Shown: positions 43,401 to 55,455, counted from the stretch's first letter. The stretch: 64,000 nucleotides of DNA from Plazaster borealis (GCA_021014325.1 CM037472.1:1240001-1304000), one strand, 5' to 3'. Numbers and translations are program-made. The notes: generated by a model from the letters alone, not told the origin.

Positions 43401-45531
43401 CTCAGGGAGGGTGGTTGGGGGGGGGGGGGTTGAGGGAGGGAAGGTGACTACTGGAGGTTTTACTCTGAGCGGAGGATTCTGATGAAAAGCTTCCTTCCAA
43501 AGTAAAGAGAAGAGTGAAAATCATCACAGCCAGTTTGATATTCTGTTGTACATACCTTCACATCAATTTATTACTATCATGGTTTGATTAAAATGTCTCT
43601 ACAGTCAACCCTCATTATAAAGAGCACTAGGAGTTCTGCATGCTTATAAAAGAGTACATTCTGAAGTCCTGAATCTTATGCTTTGTGCTTCTTAACATTC
43701 CAGTTATAAAGAGGTAATTTGGCCAATCCAAGCAATCTGGTTTTAAAGAGAGTGGACTTGTGATTAGTTAGCAGGACTTCTCTGGTACTCCTTTGGTGTT
43801 TTGCATATTATGTACTTCCATGTACCACATCCAATGATCATTGTACACAATTAATAATACTGGTGGATTTTTCTAGGGAGTGTCTTATAATTGTTTATTG
43901 TCAGTAGCTAAGCCGAACCGAATTTAAGTTTTTACACCAAAATGACCTCAGTGTTATCTTAACATCAAAGTGACGTGAAGAAAATAAACATATTCGTTGT
44001 ACAATCAGAAGCAGACATCAAACAATATTTTTTACTGTCTTCAATTGTAAACTGACCATGAGCTGTGGCAGCGTTGCTGATACCATATTCAGAGAAGTCA
44101 ATTTCTGTTGGTCGTGGTTATAAATCAACAAATATCATGTGTAATTTATATGACTTTACAATATTTGTTCAGTGTTGCATACATGTAGAATCCCTATCTT
44201 ACTGTGATAAGATTCTAATCTTAACATCAGTGTACAGATAGTGGACCATAAGGCCTTGGTGCCGTCAGCCAGGGATGGAGGTTGCACAGCCCCTCTCCCA
44301 GGGGAAGTTTGTTGCCCTGTGGTGTCAACGCTGTAATTGTATAGTGAGAAAACATGTGTTTGTTCTGTGGAGTGGACCATGGACAGTTGTGGCTTTCTCT
44401 AATGAGTTATCCAGACAGTCGACCTCAGGGAAAGGTCATTGTGATTTTGCCAAACATTCCCCCTCGAAATCTCCCAATGAGCATAGAGGAACAAGACGGA
44501 ATGGAGTACTAGCCATGTGATGAATCTTAGCTGATTCTGTCAACAATATTGTCATTTTTATTTCCAAGTTTAAGTGTGTGATATTAGCATTTTATAAACT
44601 GGATTTTAAAGAATCTTGTTTGGTTACTTTTCCTGCACATGAGGAATCTGAAGAAACTCATAATTTTGTGTCCTCCCTCATTACAATTTATGTTACTGTC
44701 GTTTAAAATACCCCCCTCAATAACTCATCTAAATAAAACCCTTAGTACGAGACCACATCCTGATTAAGATGAAAATGATTAAATGGTGAGATGGTCACGT
44801 TAACAGTGCCATGGTTACACTTTGGAGCTTACATGTTCACTCCTGGCTGCATTGCCTGGACCCTTGCCAAGACTGGCTTATTAAAGCCGGTGGGCGTCAT
44901 GGTAATCAATTCCTGATCCGAGTAGTATTTAGGAGAAAGTTGTAAACAAGGATGTTAAAGTCTTGCTGGTTTAGTTTGAAATCTTGTTTGCCTTTTACTA
45001 AAGATGGCTATCTTTTGTTGTCTTCTTCTTTTCCAGGATGATTTTGACTCCTTGCGGCCGCTCTGCTACCCCCAGACGGATGTTTTCCTGCTGTGTTTCA
45101 GTGTAGTCTCACCAACTTCTTTTCATAACACACTAGAGAAGTGGTTGCCGGAGGTACGAAGACACAACCCCAAGACTCCTATAATCCTAGTAGGCACTCA
45201 GTGTGACTTACGGACTGACGTCAATGTCTTGATTGATCTTGCTAAGTATCATGAGAGGCCAATAACGGAAGAGGAGGCCATTTACCGTGCGGAGCGTATC
45301 AACGCTGTCAGTTATGTTGAATGTTCAGCGTTGACACAACATAACTTGAAGGATGTTTTTGACACAGTTATCTTAACTGCGCTCCAGTTTACTGGGCCCC
45401 CTAAAGGCAAGAGTAGAAACGGCTCCAAATCCAAGAAACCCAAAAGTAAGCCATTAAAAGTCAAGAACGATAAGCCATTGCCGGCCAAACCTAAATCTTC
45501 AATCTGGAAGAAGCTCTGTTGCATCGTTTGA
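37107..45531 (+). CDS. RHOU: RHOU/RHOV-like Rho GTPase, 3 exons, 302 residues
   Basis: Role (family knowledge): atypical Cdc42-related GTPase (Wrch-1/Chp class) acting at plasma and endosomal membranes on actin, adhesion and PAK-type effectors. Exons 37107-37461, 41556-41614 and 45037-45531 join in frame with GT-AG introns. The G1 loop GDGAVGKT is at residues 87-94, switch [11 protein letters not shown] at 109-118, DTAGQ at 134-138, the base-recognition GTQCDL in exon 3, and ECSALTQ after it. [13 protein letters not shown] and the unusual SALTQ match RHOU closely. Residues 1-80 form a Pro/Thr/Ser-rich extension with a His-rich run; human RHOU has 258 residues and a shorter Pro-rich extension. 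The C-terminus is polybasic and ends WKKLCCIV; human RHOU ends CCFV and is known to be palmitoylated, so lipidation here is inferred. The Gln of DTAGQ is present. RHOU and RHOV cannot be separated with certainty. Confidence 0.93.
39246..39531 (+). repeat. 93-bp tandem duplication with an inverted partner
   Basis: CCATGATAAATTACCTCC starts at 39353 and 39446, each followed by AACTCAGAAACAAGGGTGGT. The reversed motif CCTTGTTTCTGAGTTGTT lies at 39269. In RHOU intron 1. Confidence 0.85.
40157..40285 (+). mobile_element. degenerate M4 copy
   Basis: TCAGGCCTGATACTTCACGG, TGCCTTGGTGCCGCTTAGAT and AGAGGTGCCCTTT keep the M4 order with many substitutions. Confidence 0.5.
40640..41292 (+). mobile_element. 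CR1/L2-like LINE, 3' end with RT C-terminus
   Basis: The frame ending at 41148 reads [100 protein letters not shown]. This is the conserved end of CR1/L2/Rex-type reverse transcriptases. The catalytic core is missing. The 3' tail GGCGCTATAGAAGACGCC then ATT repeats suggests an intact 3' end. In RHOU intron 1. Confidence 0.85.
41556..41614 (+). CDS. RHOU: RHOU-like exon 2 (residues 119-138)
   Basis: A 59-nt exon encoding [20 protein letters not shown]. Acceptor CATTTCTACAG, donor GTAAGT. Enters in phase 1, leaves in phase 0, and contributes the G3 motif. Confidence 0.95.
42423..42470. repeat. AAT/ATT microsatellite
   Basis: (AAT)n then CAG then (TTA)n, a small palindromic simple repeat in RHOU intron 2. 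Confidence 0.8.
42778..42925 (+). mobile_element. M4 copy
   Basis: GGCCTTTGTTGCCCTGGTCT, CCTTGGTGCCCCTTCAAAAG and GATGAAATTCTAGGCTTG. Confidence 0.75.
43398..43440 (+). repeat. G-rich tract, possible G-quadruplex
   Basis: GGGAGGGTGG followed by a run of about 13 G and GAGGGAGGG, on the coding strand of RHOU intron 2. Confidence 0.6.
45037..45531 (+). CDS. RHOU: RHOU-like exon 3 (residues 139-302 and stop)
   Basis: Starts [20 protein letters not shown] directly after acceptor CTTTTCCAG. It carries [15 protein letters not shown], a Lys-rich tail with PLPAKPKS, and ends WKKLCCIV then TGA. Confidence 0.96.
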   Translation, partial: DDFDSLRPLCYPQTDVFLLCFSVVSPTSFHNTLEKWLPEVRRHNPKTPIILVGTQCDLRTDVNVLIDLAKYHERPITEEEAIYRAERINAVSYVECSALTQHNLKDVFDTVILTALQFTGPPKGKSRNGSKSKKPKSKPLKVKNDKPLPAKPKSSIWKKLCCIV

Positions 45532-46258
45532 GTTTCTTAATTGTTCTTCATCCTGCACTTCGCACATCCCCTCCGTGTCTTTCCGTATTCTTGTGGAATT
45601 GTGCCATAAATATTCAGCTATGTTTGGGTCCACAACATGACACCATGAACTAAACTGTGGATTATGGACGGGAGAACAGATTCTGGTGAACCTTAATACC
45701 ATCATGGCAGAGTGGCATTTGGCTGTAAAGCCAGATTCTTGGAGACTAGTTGTTCTCATCTACTGTCAGATGAAGAGTTATTCTTGACTAAGATTCAAGG
45801 CTGCATCATGTGACTGTTAGGTTACCTACATTGAATGGCTGCTGTAGATACATCCAGCGAATAAAATCACGTAATATCATAAAGAATTGCACAAAAGCAA
45901 AACATGTGGTTAACATTGGGCTTTTGCATTTAGAAGTCAATAACAACAGTCGACCAATCGAATGAAGACACTGAGGAAAATAAAAGAGCATTTCCATGAC
46001 TTCCCAAATGTCCGCCATAATGCATGTACTAACTAGTTCTTCCCTTGGTGTAACATATTTAAAGTTAAATGTATATTGTATTCCCATTATAATTTATTGT
46101 TAAAACCATATTAAGTACTTACTGGAAATATTACAAGAGAACTTAGGAATTTTCCAATCAATGATTAATATAGGAGTGTTACTGAATACCAATGTGTTGA
46201 CCAAACTGTCAACAAAGGGTTGGAAACATTCTTGAGCGTGATCAAACAAATTTTCTCG

Positions 46259-46526
46259 AGCCCCTTTCACACTAAACGACTTTCCCAGGAAGTTCCCAGG
46301 AAAATTTGGTTGACGTTTCATACTTGAACTGCCAACCCTGGCATACTCCCGGGAAATATCTAGCCCTGCTTGAGAGTAGGATTGATAACCCCAGGGTAAA
46401 AATAAAGAATACTCACTATGTATCAAGTGTGAACGAACACAGGGTGGCAGTGGGGTGAAGATACCCCAGGAGTTTCCTGGGGTTTTATTTCCTAGGAATT
46501 GGATCTGTATAGTGTGAATAGGGCTT
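46259..46526. mobile_element. MITE family M9 copy
   Basis: Ends CCCCTTTCACACTAAACG and TAGTGTGAATAGGGCTT, with interior GAAGTTCCCAGGAAAATTTG and CAGGAGTTTCCTGGGG. About 268 bp. Confidence 0.8.
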
Positions 46527-46914
46527 CTGTTAACCTGAGAAGCGCTGCCTAATGTTGAACCGGGTTGTGGAGTCTCATTTTACTTTTTTGAAGAATTTTG
46601 CCAAATAGAGTATGTTAAGAAATACAAATATTTAAATTAAATGTTTGGCAGACTCTAATTCTCTGTAGTCTCAAAGTTTTAAATGTTTTGGTGAACCATA
46701 ATTGCCTTTAAGTTAAAATCTGTTAATTGAAGTTAAATGTTTCACTTTTTAATGCATTTTGTTTCAAAATCAGAGACTCTGTTGTTAAAATGTACTTTTT
46801 CCAAACTCGGTCCCTTTGAATGTTCAAAATACAACCCTTGTGTTCTGTTATTTGTTCAGATCCCTTTCTTATTTGAGTTTGGGATAAAACTTTGAATCAA
46901 TTTATTTTGTTGGT

Positions 46915-47067
46915 TCAGGCCCGAATTTTATCTTTGAGAGGGCATGGCCATCAACATTTTGCAAAAGGCACTTTCATTGGAAAATCTTCAAGTCTATGGG
47001 AAACTTTTGAAGGGGCACCAAGGCCAAGACCAGGGGCAACAGAGGCTGTGGCCTCCGTGTAATTCTC
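46915..47067 (-). mobile_element. M4 copy, reverse
   Basis: CAGGCCCGAATTTTATCTTT to GTGGCCTCCGTGTAATTCTC. Same orientation as 14021-14181. Confidence 0.75.
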
Positions 47068-48305
47068 CGTTAGATGTGATCTACAATTAAGTGAATGGGG
47101 AAAATGAAAACAAGTAGTAAAAATTAAAAATACAAAATGTTTATCTGCCACCAAGATTTTGAATAGCTAAACAATTTAAAATCTTTTTACTTTTTATATT
47201 TTGTTGTGATATTTATTTATTTTAATATATAGTTTTAAATCAAAATCACTAGCATTGGTGTATACATTGGTCGTCTTTAAAGAATTCAATATTTACTGGA
47301 TTTAAAGTTCATTCAAAATATCTAAGAAAAAGTAAAATATCTGCGATGAAATATATAGAGAAGAAAAAAAAACTAGCAAATTTTATGAACACATTTTTGA
47401 TATAAATGAAATTTGAACAGAATGGAACTTATGTGTGACATAGCATGTACATGTTGTTAAATCATCAACTTGAAGGTAATGAATATACATAGTGAATTGC
47501 ATATCATGTTTAGTCCATAACATGTATGTAAATTCAGTTAACAAAAGTACATTGTAAAAACTTGCAACTGCTAAGCTAACAAATATTTCTGAGCAGAATC
47601 AGGCTTTTTGATCAACAGCTTTCAAAAGTTGGTCTAGGTCAATATACAGAATGTTTAATTTATTTTTGATTTGAATATATTTTATTATATTTTAATTGTT
47701 TTTATTTGTCTATTTATTTATTTGATCTTTATTTTATTTGCATTAATTTTTTAAATGTTTTTTTAGTTTTTTTTAGGTTTTTTTTTACTTTATACTTTTT
47801 ATTTATTCCTTTATTAGTATTGTTATTTTTTTTTGGGGGGGAGGGGGGTATTTTGTTTGCCTTGGCCTGGTCAATTAATTCCAATCTTCCGTTGAGTAAC
47901 ATTGAAAAGTTTCACGTAAGGCCAAATAAAAAAAAATACAGGTTTAGCGTCCCCGCCCGATTGAAAAAAAAAGAAAAAAAAAGGCCCTCCTCCTTCCTTT
48001 TTTTTCAGGATGCTAAACATGTTTTTTATTTTATTTGGACTAAGTTTTGTTCTTCTTTTCATAATATGCAAATGTCTGTCAGTAACCCAGTGAAATTTGT
48101 GCTTCCAAACTGAAGAAGCTGAAACAGTGTAAAAATGTGAAGTAAAAAGATGTGTCCCCCAGCTTGAAGAGATTCCATACGGACAGTTATGTGTATATCG
48201 GCAAATTGCTGTAAGTATTGTTTATTTTATAAAGCCATTAATTGAAGATGGAGTTGGTGACATTTGTTTTTCTCTATTTGTGTTAATAATTTTGTAATAT
48301 TGTGA

Positions 48306-48311
48306 AATAAA
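48306..48311 (+). terminator. candidate polyadenylation signal
   Basis: AATAAA followed by a TG-rich stretch within about 40 bases. It suits the RHOU-like transcript if the 3' UTR is about 2.8 kb. An earlier AATAAA at 45860-45865 is an alternative. Confidence 0.4.
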
Positions 48312-48330
48312 ACAGAGCAACTATTGAAGT

Positions 48331-49140
48331 AAAGAATGAAATGTGGTTGAATTTATTCATTTAGAAGTTTAAAATAGAAAAGCTGTAGACTTATGAATTT
48401 AAAATTCAGTTTATAGTGTTTCAATGAAACATAATTTTCGGAAACTGAATTTCATTAAAGCTAATATAAATTGCAATGCATTTTTAACTGAATCATCCAG
48501 TTCATATAACTACATTCACGAATTGCTCAAAATTTGGCTGACTATCAGTCACTACAAAATCATTAAGACCTTTGAATCCCCCCCCCAAAAAAAAGAACCT
48601 CTCGAGGTTCATTCTAGAAATAAAAAAATAAAACATTTTAAATGTTAAACAATGCAGGTAAAATTAGTTATCATAAAAATGACCAGTATTGGTACTTTGT
48701 GTGACCCAACATGCAATAAAAAACCTTTGAAAGTTCAATCGCTCATTGGTTTCACAAGAAAATAGTGAAAACTCCCTTACATGTTTTCACTTATTTCAAA
48801 CAGCGAGTTTTCGACTGGCGAGACCAAAAATAATTATTCACTCGTTTCCCAAAAACTAACGCAATACTTTAAGCTTAGAGCAGTCTGGTCCTTGCTCTAT
48901 GCTTTAAGCAACAATATTTATTTAAAAGGGAAGTTTTCCACCATGACCATCTTTATACAATGAACATAGAAGTTAAGAGCAAATCTGTGAACATTTATCA
49001 ATCTTAAAGAGAAGGGGTTCACCCCAGTCTTCCTGGTTTGATCGGCTGCATATTGCGTCACAGTGCCTTGTGTAAACCATTACACGGTGCTATGTAAAGG
49101 AATAGGTGTCATACTTCAAAACGAAGCTCCACATACCTTG
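48331..49140. other. intergenic, no gene seen
   Basis: AT-rich with no recognisable ORF or repeat family. Confidence 0.6.
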
Positions 49141-49149
49141 CAAGAAAAA

Positions 49150-49240
49150 ACCAAAATGAGTGCTTTGAGACACCCATCGGGTGTGATAAAGCGCTATATA
49201 AAAACTCGGTAGTATTATTATTAATATTATTATGACAAAT
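49150..49240 (+). mobile_element. SINE family A 3' tail only
   Basis: GAGTGCTTTGAGACACCCAT then GGTGTGATAAAGCGCTATAT and an ATT-rich end. Confidence 0.65.
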
Positions 49241-49282
49241 AACACTTGGAGCTATGCATGGTGGAAGTACCAACCCTAAGTA

Positions 49283-49514
49283 AGTAAGGTTTGCAGTGAC
49301 ACCATGTAAGAAATCTCTTTTGAGTAGTGGTGGCTCTAAGAAGAGCCGGTTTCTGCTTGGCGTTTTGATTAGTAAACTCTGACCGTCTTCTGGCAAAGAA
49401 AAAAAAGGAAGACGGTCAAAGTATACCGATGGAAACATCAAGCAGAAACCAGCTCTTCTCAGAGCCACCACTACTCGGAAGAGATTTCTTACATGGTGTC
49501 ACCGCAAACCTTAC
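49283..49514. mobile_element. hairpin MITE M7, 232 bp
   Basis: TAAGGTTTGCAGTGACACCA and TGGTGTCACCGCAAACCTTA are near-perfect inverted ends. The arms continue through AGAAATCTCTTTTGAGTAGT, and the inner part (GACCGTCTTC / GAAGACGGTC) also pairs. Confidence 0.88.
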
Positions 49515-50910
49515 CTACATATTATTAAAAATGTTATACACACGCGTTCACCCTCTCATTATAGTGGAATTGAAGTATAGACACACAGCTTTGGGGATTT
49601 ATCTGCACTTGTTAATTTTCATGATGCAATAAACACAGTGATGATGGCACTAGCATACTGCCTTGTGATCAACTCAACAGAAAAGCACAACATGAAATCC
49701 CAAATCCTCATTGTTTGGGTCTTGCAAGGATAAGTCAAAATGACAATGGGTGACAGAAGAGGATTCTGAAATCACTGGGGTAGTGTGGGGTCTTTAATCT
49801 GCCCTTAGAGCTAGCAGGCGAGGTGTTATCAGCATTATCACAGCCTAAGATCTAACAATATGGGATTACCTTTCTGTACAAAGTTGTGGCTTACAAGGAA
49901 TAGAGCTTCTTATTTTAGCCGGTATTGAAAGGGACTAGGTGGAGGTTTTTTTAGGGTCAAGACAGTAGGTGCAAATGATTCACTGGTGGCAGAATCATGA
50001 ATGAAAAAAGGGCGGGGTTATTATGTTTAAATCTGCATTTAACAATCACTCAGCTATCAATCACTTCATTATAAAAGAATCTTGAAGCGCTTTGGACAGA
50101 CAAAATAAAGTATGCTTTTTAATTATTGATCGGGTTGGCACATAGGTATATGAATTCTTAAAAAATGTCAGAATAACTTTTTACAAGTGCTTTTCTAGGC
50201 ACAGTCAAATAATTACAATTTGTGAATAGTGTTATACAATTGTCTGCATCAACAATCAAAGTTAAACTACAATCATTTCATTTATATTCAGCTTGGGGTA
50301 GGCCTAATCTCCAGATTCATTGAAATACAAAAACTAAATAGTTACATGTTTTCATAAATCTTGAAGAACAAGACATTTTTGGGTTAAATTTGAATAATGT
50401 ATTGTACAGTGACATGCCTTATACCATGTCCGATATGTGACAGAGGGTGTGTCCCCCCCCCCAAATGTTCCCATACTTTAACAAATTCTTTTCCTCTTGT
50501 ACAGAAGTCCCCCTCCCCCTAAAATCCTCTAAATAATTCCTGAGATGCCCAGAACACAATAAAGACACAATAGGATGGGGTACACCATGCCACATATCGT
50601 GCACCAAACGGCTTGCCTGGTCACATGTTCAATTTGAATTCCTCAGACTAAAACACATTATTGCTTGCACCACATGGGGGCAAGCCTTTGCATAATAACC
50701 TCCAGATTAGCAAAGACTGGTATCCTTGTGCTACACATTTCATTGTGAATTGTGTATGGGTGTTTCTAAGCAACTATGCAAAAGCGTGCCCCAAATCATG
50801 TGTCATAGCAACACTGGATTTAGTCTGAGGAATTTCCAATTCAGCATTCACTTGTGACCAAACAAGGCATTGTACCAGACATCATTCAAATCTAACTCGT
50901 AAGTGGCTTA

Positions 50911-51047
50911 GGCCGCCTCAGAATTGGCGACTACAGCTACGGCTACGGCTGTTGCTAAGGGTGTTGCTAAGGACGTCCTACTCTTCAATGCATGACGTGG
51001 AAATCTAGCCGTAGCCGTAGCTGAAGCTGCCAATTCGGACACGGCCT
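50911..51047. mobile_element. M3 copy
   Basis: GGCCGCCTCAGAATTGGCGA to CTGCCAATTCGGACACGGCC, with TACGGCTACGGCTGTTGCTA. Confidence 0.82.
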
Positions 51048-51059
51048 TATTTCCTAGAC

Positions 51060-52140
51060 CTTCATCCACAAACTGCTTTGCATGTCTTGTCTGAAACTAC
51101 ACCCCACTTGATATGAAACAACTCTGTCCACTCATCAATGAAAGACAAACTGTGTACAGAATCAACACCCCCCGAACATAAAACAAGCCGCCATCTACCC
51201 CAATGCTGGTCAACTGCAAACACTTCAACCCCTAAGAATATAGACACCTAAGAATGCAAGGTGAAAAACCCAACCGTGTATCTTCCCACAACATCTTTGG
51301 TAAATACGCCCGGATCTGGGCATAAACTCTCCACAGAGAAGCTTAGCGGGTACACTGGGTTAATTGAAAAGTCAATAAAGTGAAACAGATCTGGCGGTAT
51401 AACAGCAGCCAATGGTGATATCTTAATGAGACTCGTCAAGTTTGATGGCAAATAGTGATGTGGTGTGAAGATCTCTTGACAAGACAACCGCTTTTTAAAT
51501 AGTTTGTGCAAGTTATTGTCCGACATTATTGCATTGACATGAGATGGGTGGAGGATAATGCTGAGGATGCCATGGTGGCGCCAGCTAAGAATTTAACAAG
51601 TAACAACCAGACAGAGACAAACAAGGAAACTGCATCAGGAAAGTGTCAGGGATAATAATTTTGTGCACTGATGTACCTGGGTTCGGTGTTATATCGAGAA
51701 GATTAAAACAACTTCATGGTGTGACATTAAAAATCACAATGAAGTGTTGGTTTGTATAGGGAACATAATAGCTTAGTAACAAATGTTGTTTATGTAACAT
51801 GGTGGGAACAGGTAATAAAACAAGATAAGCATGCTGTATGATATCTCTTTTCAAACCCTGCAGTGAGGGTCACTGTCATTTCCACTGTCTTAAGTATTTA
51901 CCACATCCTACATCCTACACATGGTCAATTATGCCATGATATCCTAAGCTGAACCATGCCACACGTCCTAGAGGGGGTGTCAATCAACAGGGGTCTGTGA
52001 TTTGGTTAGAAGGGGGCAGGACAAAACTCTGCCAGCATCCCTTGAGTACAAACTCGGTATGTCAATTGTCAATGGTAGACAAAACCAAATTATAAAACAT
52101 AATTAATTAAGCAAACAAATAAGCTTAAATTAACCCAGGC
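51060..52140. other. intergenic, no gene supported
   Basis: A minus-strand ORF of 92 codons (51248-51526, starting MSDNNLHKLFKKRLSCQEIF) has no recognised domain, splice context or neighbours. Nothing else seen. Confidence 0.5.
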
Positions 52141-52146
52141 ATTACC

Positions 52147-52340
52147 TGGGCCCAATTTCATACAGCTGCTTAAGCAGAAAATATTGCTTAACAATTTCTG
52201 CTTAGCAGAAATGAGCAGGATACCAGTCACAAATTGTACACGTGACATGGTAGTTTGGCTGGTAACCTGAGTCTGGTAAGCATAATTTTGTTGTGCTTAG
52301 CTACTTTTTGTGGTTAAGCAACTCTATGAAATTGGGCCCT
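52147..52340. mobile_element. MITE M2, complete (194 bp)
   Basis: TGGGCCCAATTTCATACAGC to ACTCTATGAAATTGGGCCCT, with GTGACATGGTAGTTTGGCTG in the middle. The cleanest copy. Confidence 0.88.
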
Positions 52341-53397
52341 GGACATGTAAACAACACACGTAGATAAAAGAATTGTTGAACAGAAAAAATGCAAAACAAA
52401 CCCTCTTAACATTATGGAAAAAACTTGTCAGCATGTGCTGACAATGAACCACAGGGGCGTTGCAACCAAAGAGGCCCCTCGCTGCAGAGGTAGTGGTGGC
52501 TCTGAGAAGAGCTAGTTTGTATTTGTTGTTTCGACCAGAATGCTCTTGTCGTCTTCTTGAAAATGTATTATGTCAGAACAAGTACATTACATAACTCACT
52601 AGGTCGACTCCAAATCAATAACACTAAATCAATAAACAGACACACTTGTTGCATTTTAACTCCAGTCAGTTTATTTAGCCTGAATAAATCTATAATTTAT
52701 TGAAAATGAAACGAAGACATTATTTATTTAGTTCAGTCACAAGAACCACTAGGCCCATATGACATTTTAATATTAAACTTCAAAAGGTAAACAAAACCCC
52801 CAAAAAGACTGACACGAGGCACTTAAATAAAAAACACACAGACAGTTTTGTATTTACTTCTGCCACAACATTTTAGCAAGCGTTTTATTTTGAATATGAT
52901 GAATCATACATGTGTCTTTGCCAATGCCTTATGAGGCAGTTACAAACTTTGTATCTTGCTTGAAATATAAAATTATGAAAATTTAGGCTGAACAAATGTT
53001 TCTCGCAATAGGCCAACAGCAAAACGAGAAGTCCCCCCGATCCACAAAGCGAAAGTAGTAGTCCTGCCTGATTTCTTACCTCCCGCCCAGGTAGTTCTTT
53101 TCAGAACTGAGAAGTCTCCCGAATTCTGAATGTTCTACTCCGCGGCAGTAGAATAAAAAGCAAGACAAGTTCTCAAAGAACAAAATCTACCTAGCAAGTA
53201 GATATACACACGGTGTTACTACAAACCAAATATATAGCAAAGAGATACTAACAGTATCAAAATAAAGAATTGTATTGTACATGTTCCTAAAATTTTTACA
53301 CAATTATTTTGTATAAAGTAGTAAACCACAATGGAAACCGACTGGGATAAACTTTAAATAATTTTGGGTTGAACCAAGAAAAATTTACTGGAGCGAG

Positions 53398-53672
53398 TTG
53401 AACCTACGGATTAACTTGCCGGCGCTCAATTATTGTTAAAGAATATTGTGACGTCATTTGTATGAATTTGAAACTTCTTTCCATTGCAGTTATAGAAAGT
53501 TTTTTACAAATAATTACTTACAAAATACAGTTGAACCTGTGACCTCCGGATTAACTTGCCAGCCCTCAGTTATTGTTAAAGAATATTCTGACGTCATGTG
53601 TATGAATTTGAAACTTCTTTCCATTGCAGTTATAGAAAGTTTTTTATAAATAATTACTTACAAAATACAGTT
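53398..53672 (+). repeat. 140-bp tandem duplication
   Basis: CGGATTAACTTGCC at 53408 and 53548; both units carry GTTAAAGAATATT, TGACGTCAT, GTATGAATTTGAAACTTC and TACAAAATACAGTT. The two are nearly identical, so the duplication is recent. Confidence 0.92.
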
Positions 53673-55455
53673 CAATTATTTTCCTTTGATAGTCATTGCA
53701 TGAGAAGAGTATGCAATTTTGTTTAAAATTGGAACAAATTTGACCTCGGTCCAGAAGTAGGGTAAGGGACACTTGATTGCTCATCCGAGTCTCCGTTTTG
53801 AATGACGGAGCAGTAAAATGCAGCACCATGTATTACGCTCTTTGTTACCTGGAAGTGCTCTGGTCATGCTTCGTCACAGCTTTTGAGAAATCCACATATT
53901 TGTACTGTGTCAACTTCAAACCAGAATGGGAATTTTGCTGTGGGGGTACTTTGGGCAGTGAAAGAAATTTGAACGGGAGTAAAAGAACTTCTGTGAACTT
54001 TTTCTTTCTGGTTGGCATGCTAATGGGTTGGGTACTTTAAGCTCAGGGAAGAAAAGGAATAGTAAAGGTGCAGTAAATTCTTTTTTATTATATTGGTGAA
54101 AAGGAGTAATGTGGCAACGTGGAATGGAGGTTAAAAAACCAGACCAAGTTCATTGTAACTGGCTCTATGGATATTAAAAAGTAAAGTGTTCCCTTCAAAA
54201 TTGGAAGTAGAGAAAGAAAAAGTAGCAATATTGTAAAGTATTCTTAAGATATTTTAATGACAGTTTATGTAGTCATATAACGTACGCAAGGTTTTACGAC
54301 ACTAATAGTTTGCAAGCTGAATGCCAACGTTGCTCGGCACTGAGCCAAAAGTGGCACATATTGATGGTAAATTTACCATGTGATAAAAGAAGTGGTTGGT
54401 GATGAAGAAGGGCGGGGTGTTGAGTATAATATCTCTGTGATATTAGTCAAATTTTGCAAAAAGAAAATTGTTAAAAACTTAATTGTGTATATGTAGTTTT
54501 GAATTGTGTATGTAATTTGTAATGAATTGTGTTTGTAGTCAGTACTGAAATTGAATGTTTTTAGTGCACACCAAGAAAACAAATTTCACCTTTTTATTTG
54601 TAAACTGTGATGAAATAAATAAAATTGAGCTGAATTGAATCTAAAAGGACTGTGGCAATATACACAAAATGAGATTGCTGTTACAAGGTTTTCCATACAA
54701 TGGGGTGGGGGTGGGGTTGATGTTATCCAGAATGCTATTGACTGAGTTTGTGCTTCCCTCCAAAGCAACAGAGCCACTGCCTTTCTTAATTCATACAATA
54801 ATAAATTTATAAATTGTACAAACATTAATTGTTTTACCTAGTCGATCCTATGGCAATTGCGTTCTGGCTGTCTGTTCGTTTCAATACAAATTGCAGTCCT
54901 TTAATAGTACTTTATTAGTGCAAAACTAAAATGTCCACATAAGACCCAAGTTCCAGGCCTGAAGATGTTATTCATATTAGTTCACAATGACAATAAATAA
55001 ATGCTATGAGGGGAATATAAATATCCATGTGACTGGCACTTTTTCATTTCTTATGACCTAAAATAATATCTTATTTACCAAGATGTGTTTGTGTTTTGGG
55101 TTATAATGAGTGAACAAGTGGTGGTCAGATTGATGGCTGTTTCAGATTTTTACCCTGGTATGAAGAAAATGTCATTGAAGAGAACTCATTTGGTATACCC
55201 ACTTCCTGACAAGTAATGTACAAACACTAAGTGCAGATCACTATCCTGTTCATAGGTGTGACGTCATTCCGCTGAACCATGCCCACTGCACACAAACTTG
55301 CTCCCCTGATATAAAAGAATCCCAAACACTGGAGCTTGTTTTTCTTTGAGAATTTATATATGTATGAAATCAAGTTTTTGTGACGTAATTCCACTAAGCC
55401 ACGTCACTACACACAAACTGGCTTCAACAATTACAAGCATCCCATTGGAAACACA
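53673..55455. other. intergenic, no gene seen
   Basis: AT-rich, no supportable ORF. A short GGCCTG end at 54955 may be an M4 scrap. Confidence 0.6.

Larger units (their letters stand above)
45532..48330 (+). other. putative 3' UTR of the RHOU-like gene
   Basis: AT-rich sequence with no supportable ORF follows the stop codon. Candidate polyA signals AATAAA occur at 45860 and 48306. The stretch includes two transposon copies (46259-46526 and 46915-47067), so the long form is uncertain. Confidence 0.45.

Noticed and set aside
49109..49632. Two similar ORFs on opposite strands
   Set aside because: They are the two arms of the M7 hairpin read in both directions.
51248..51526. 92-codon minus-strand ORF as a gene
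   Set aside because: No recognised domain, no credible splice partners and no repeat or gene context. Length is within chance expectation.
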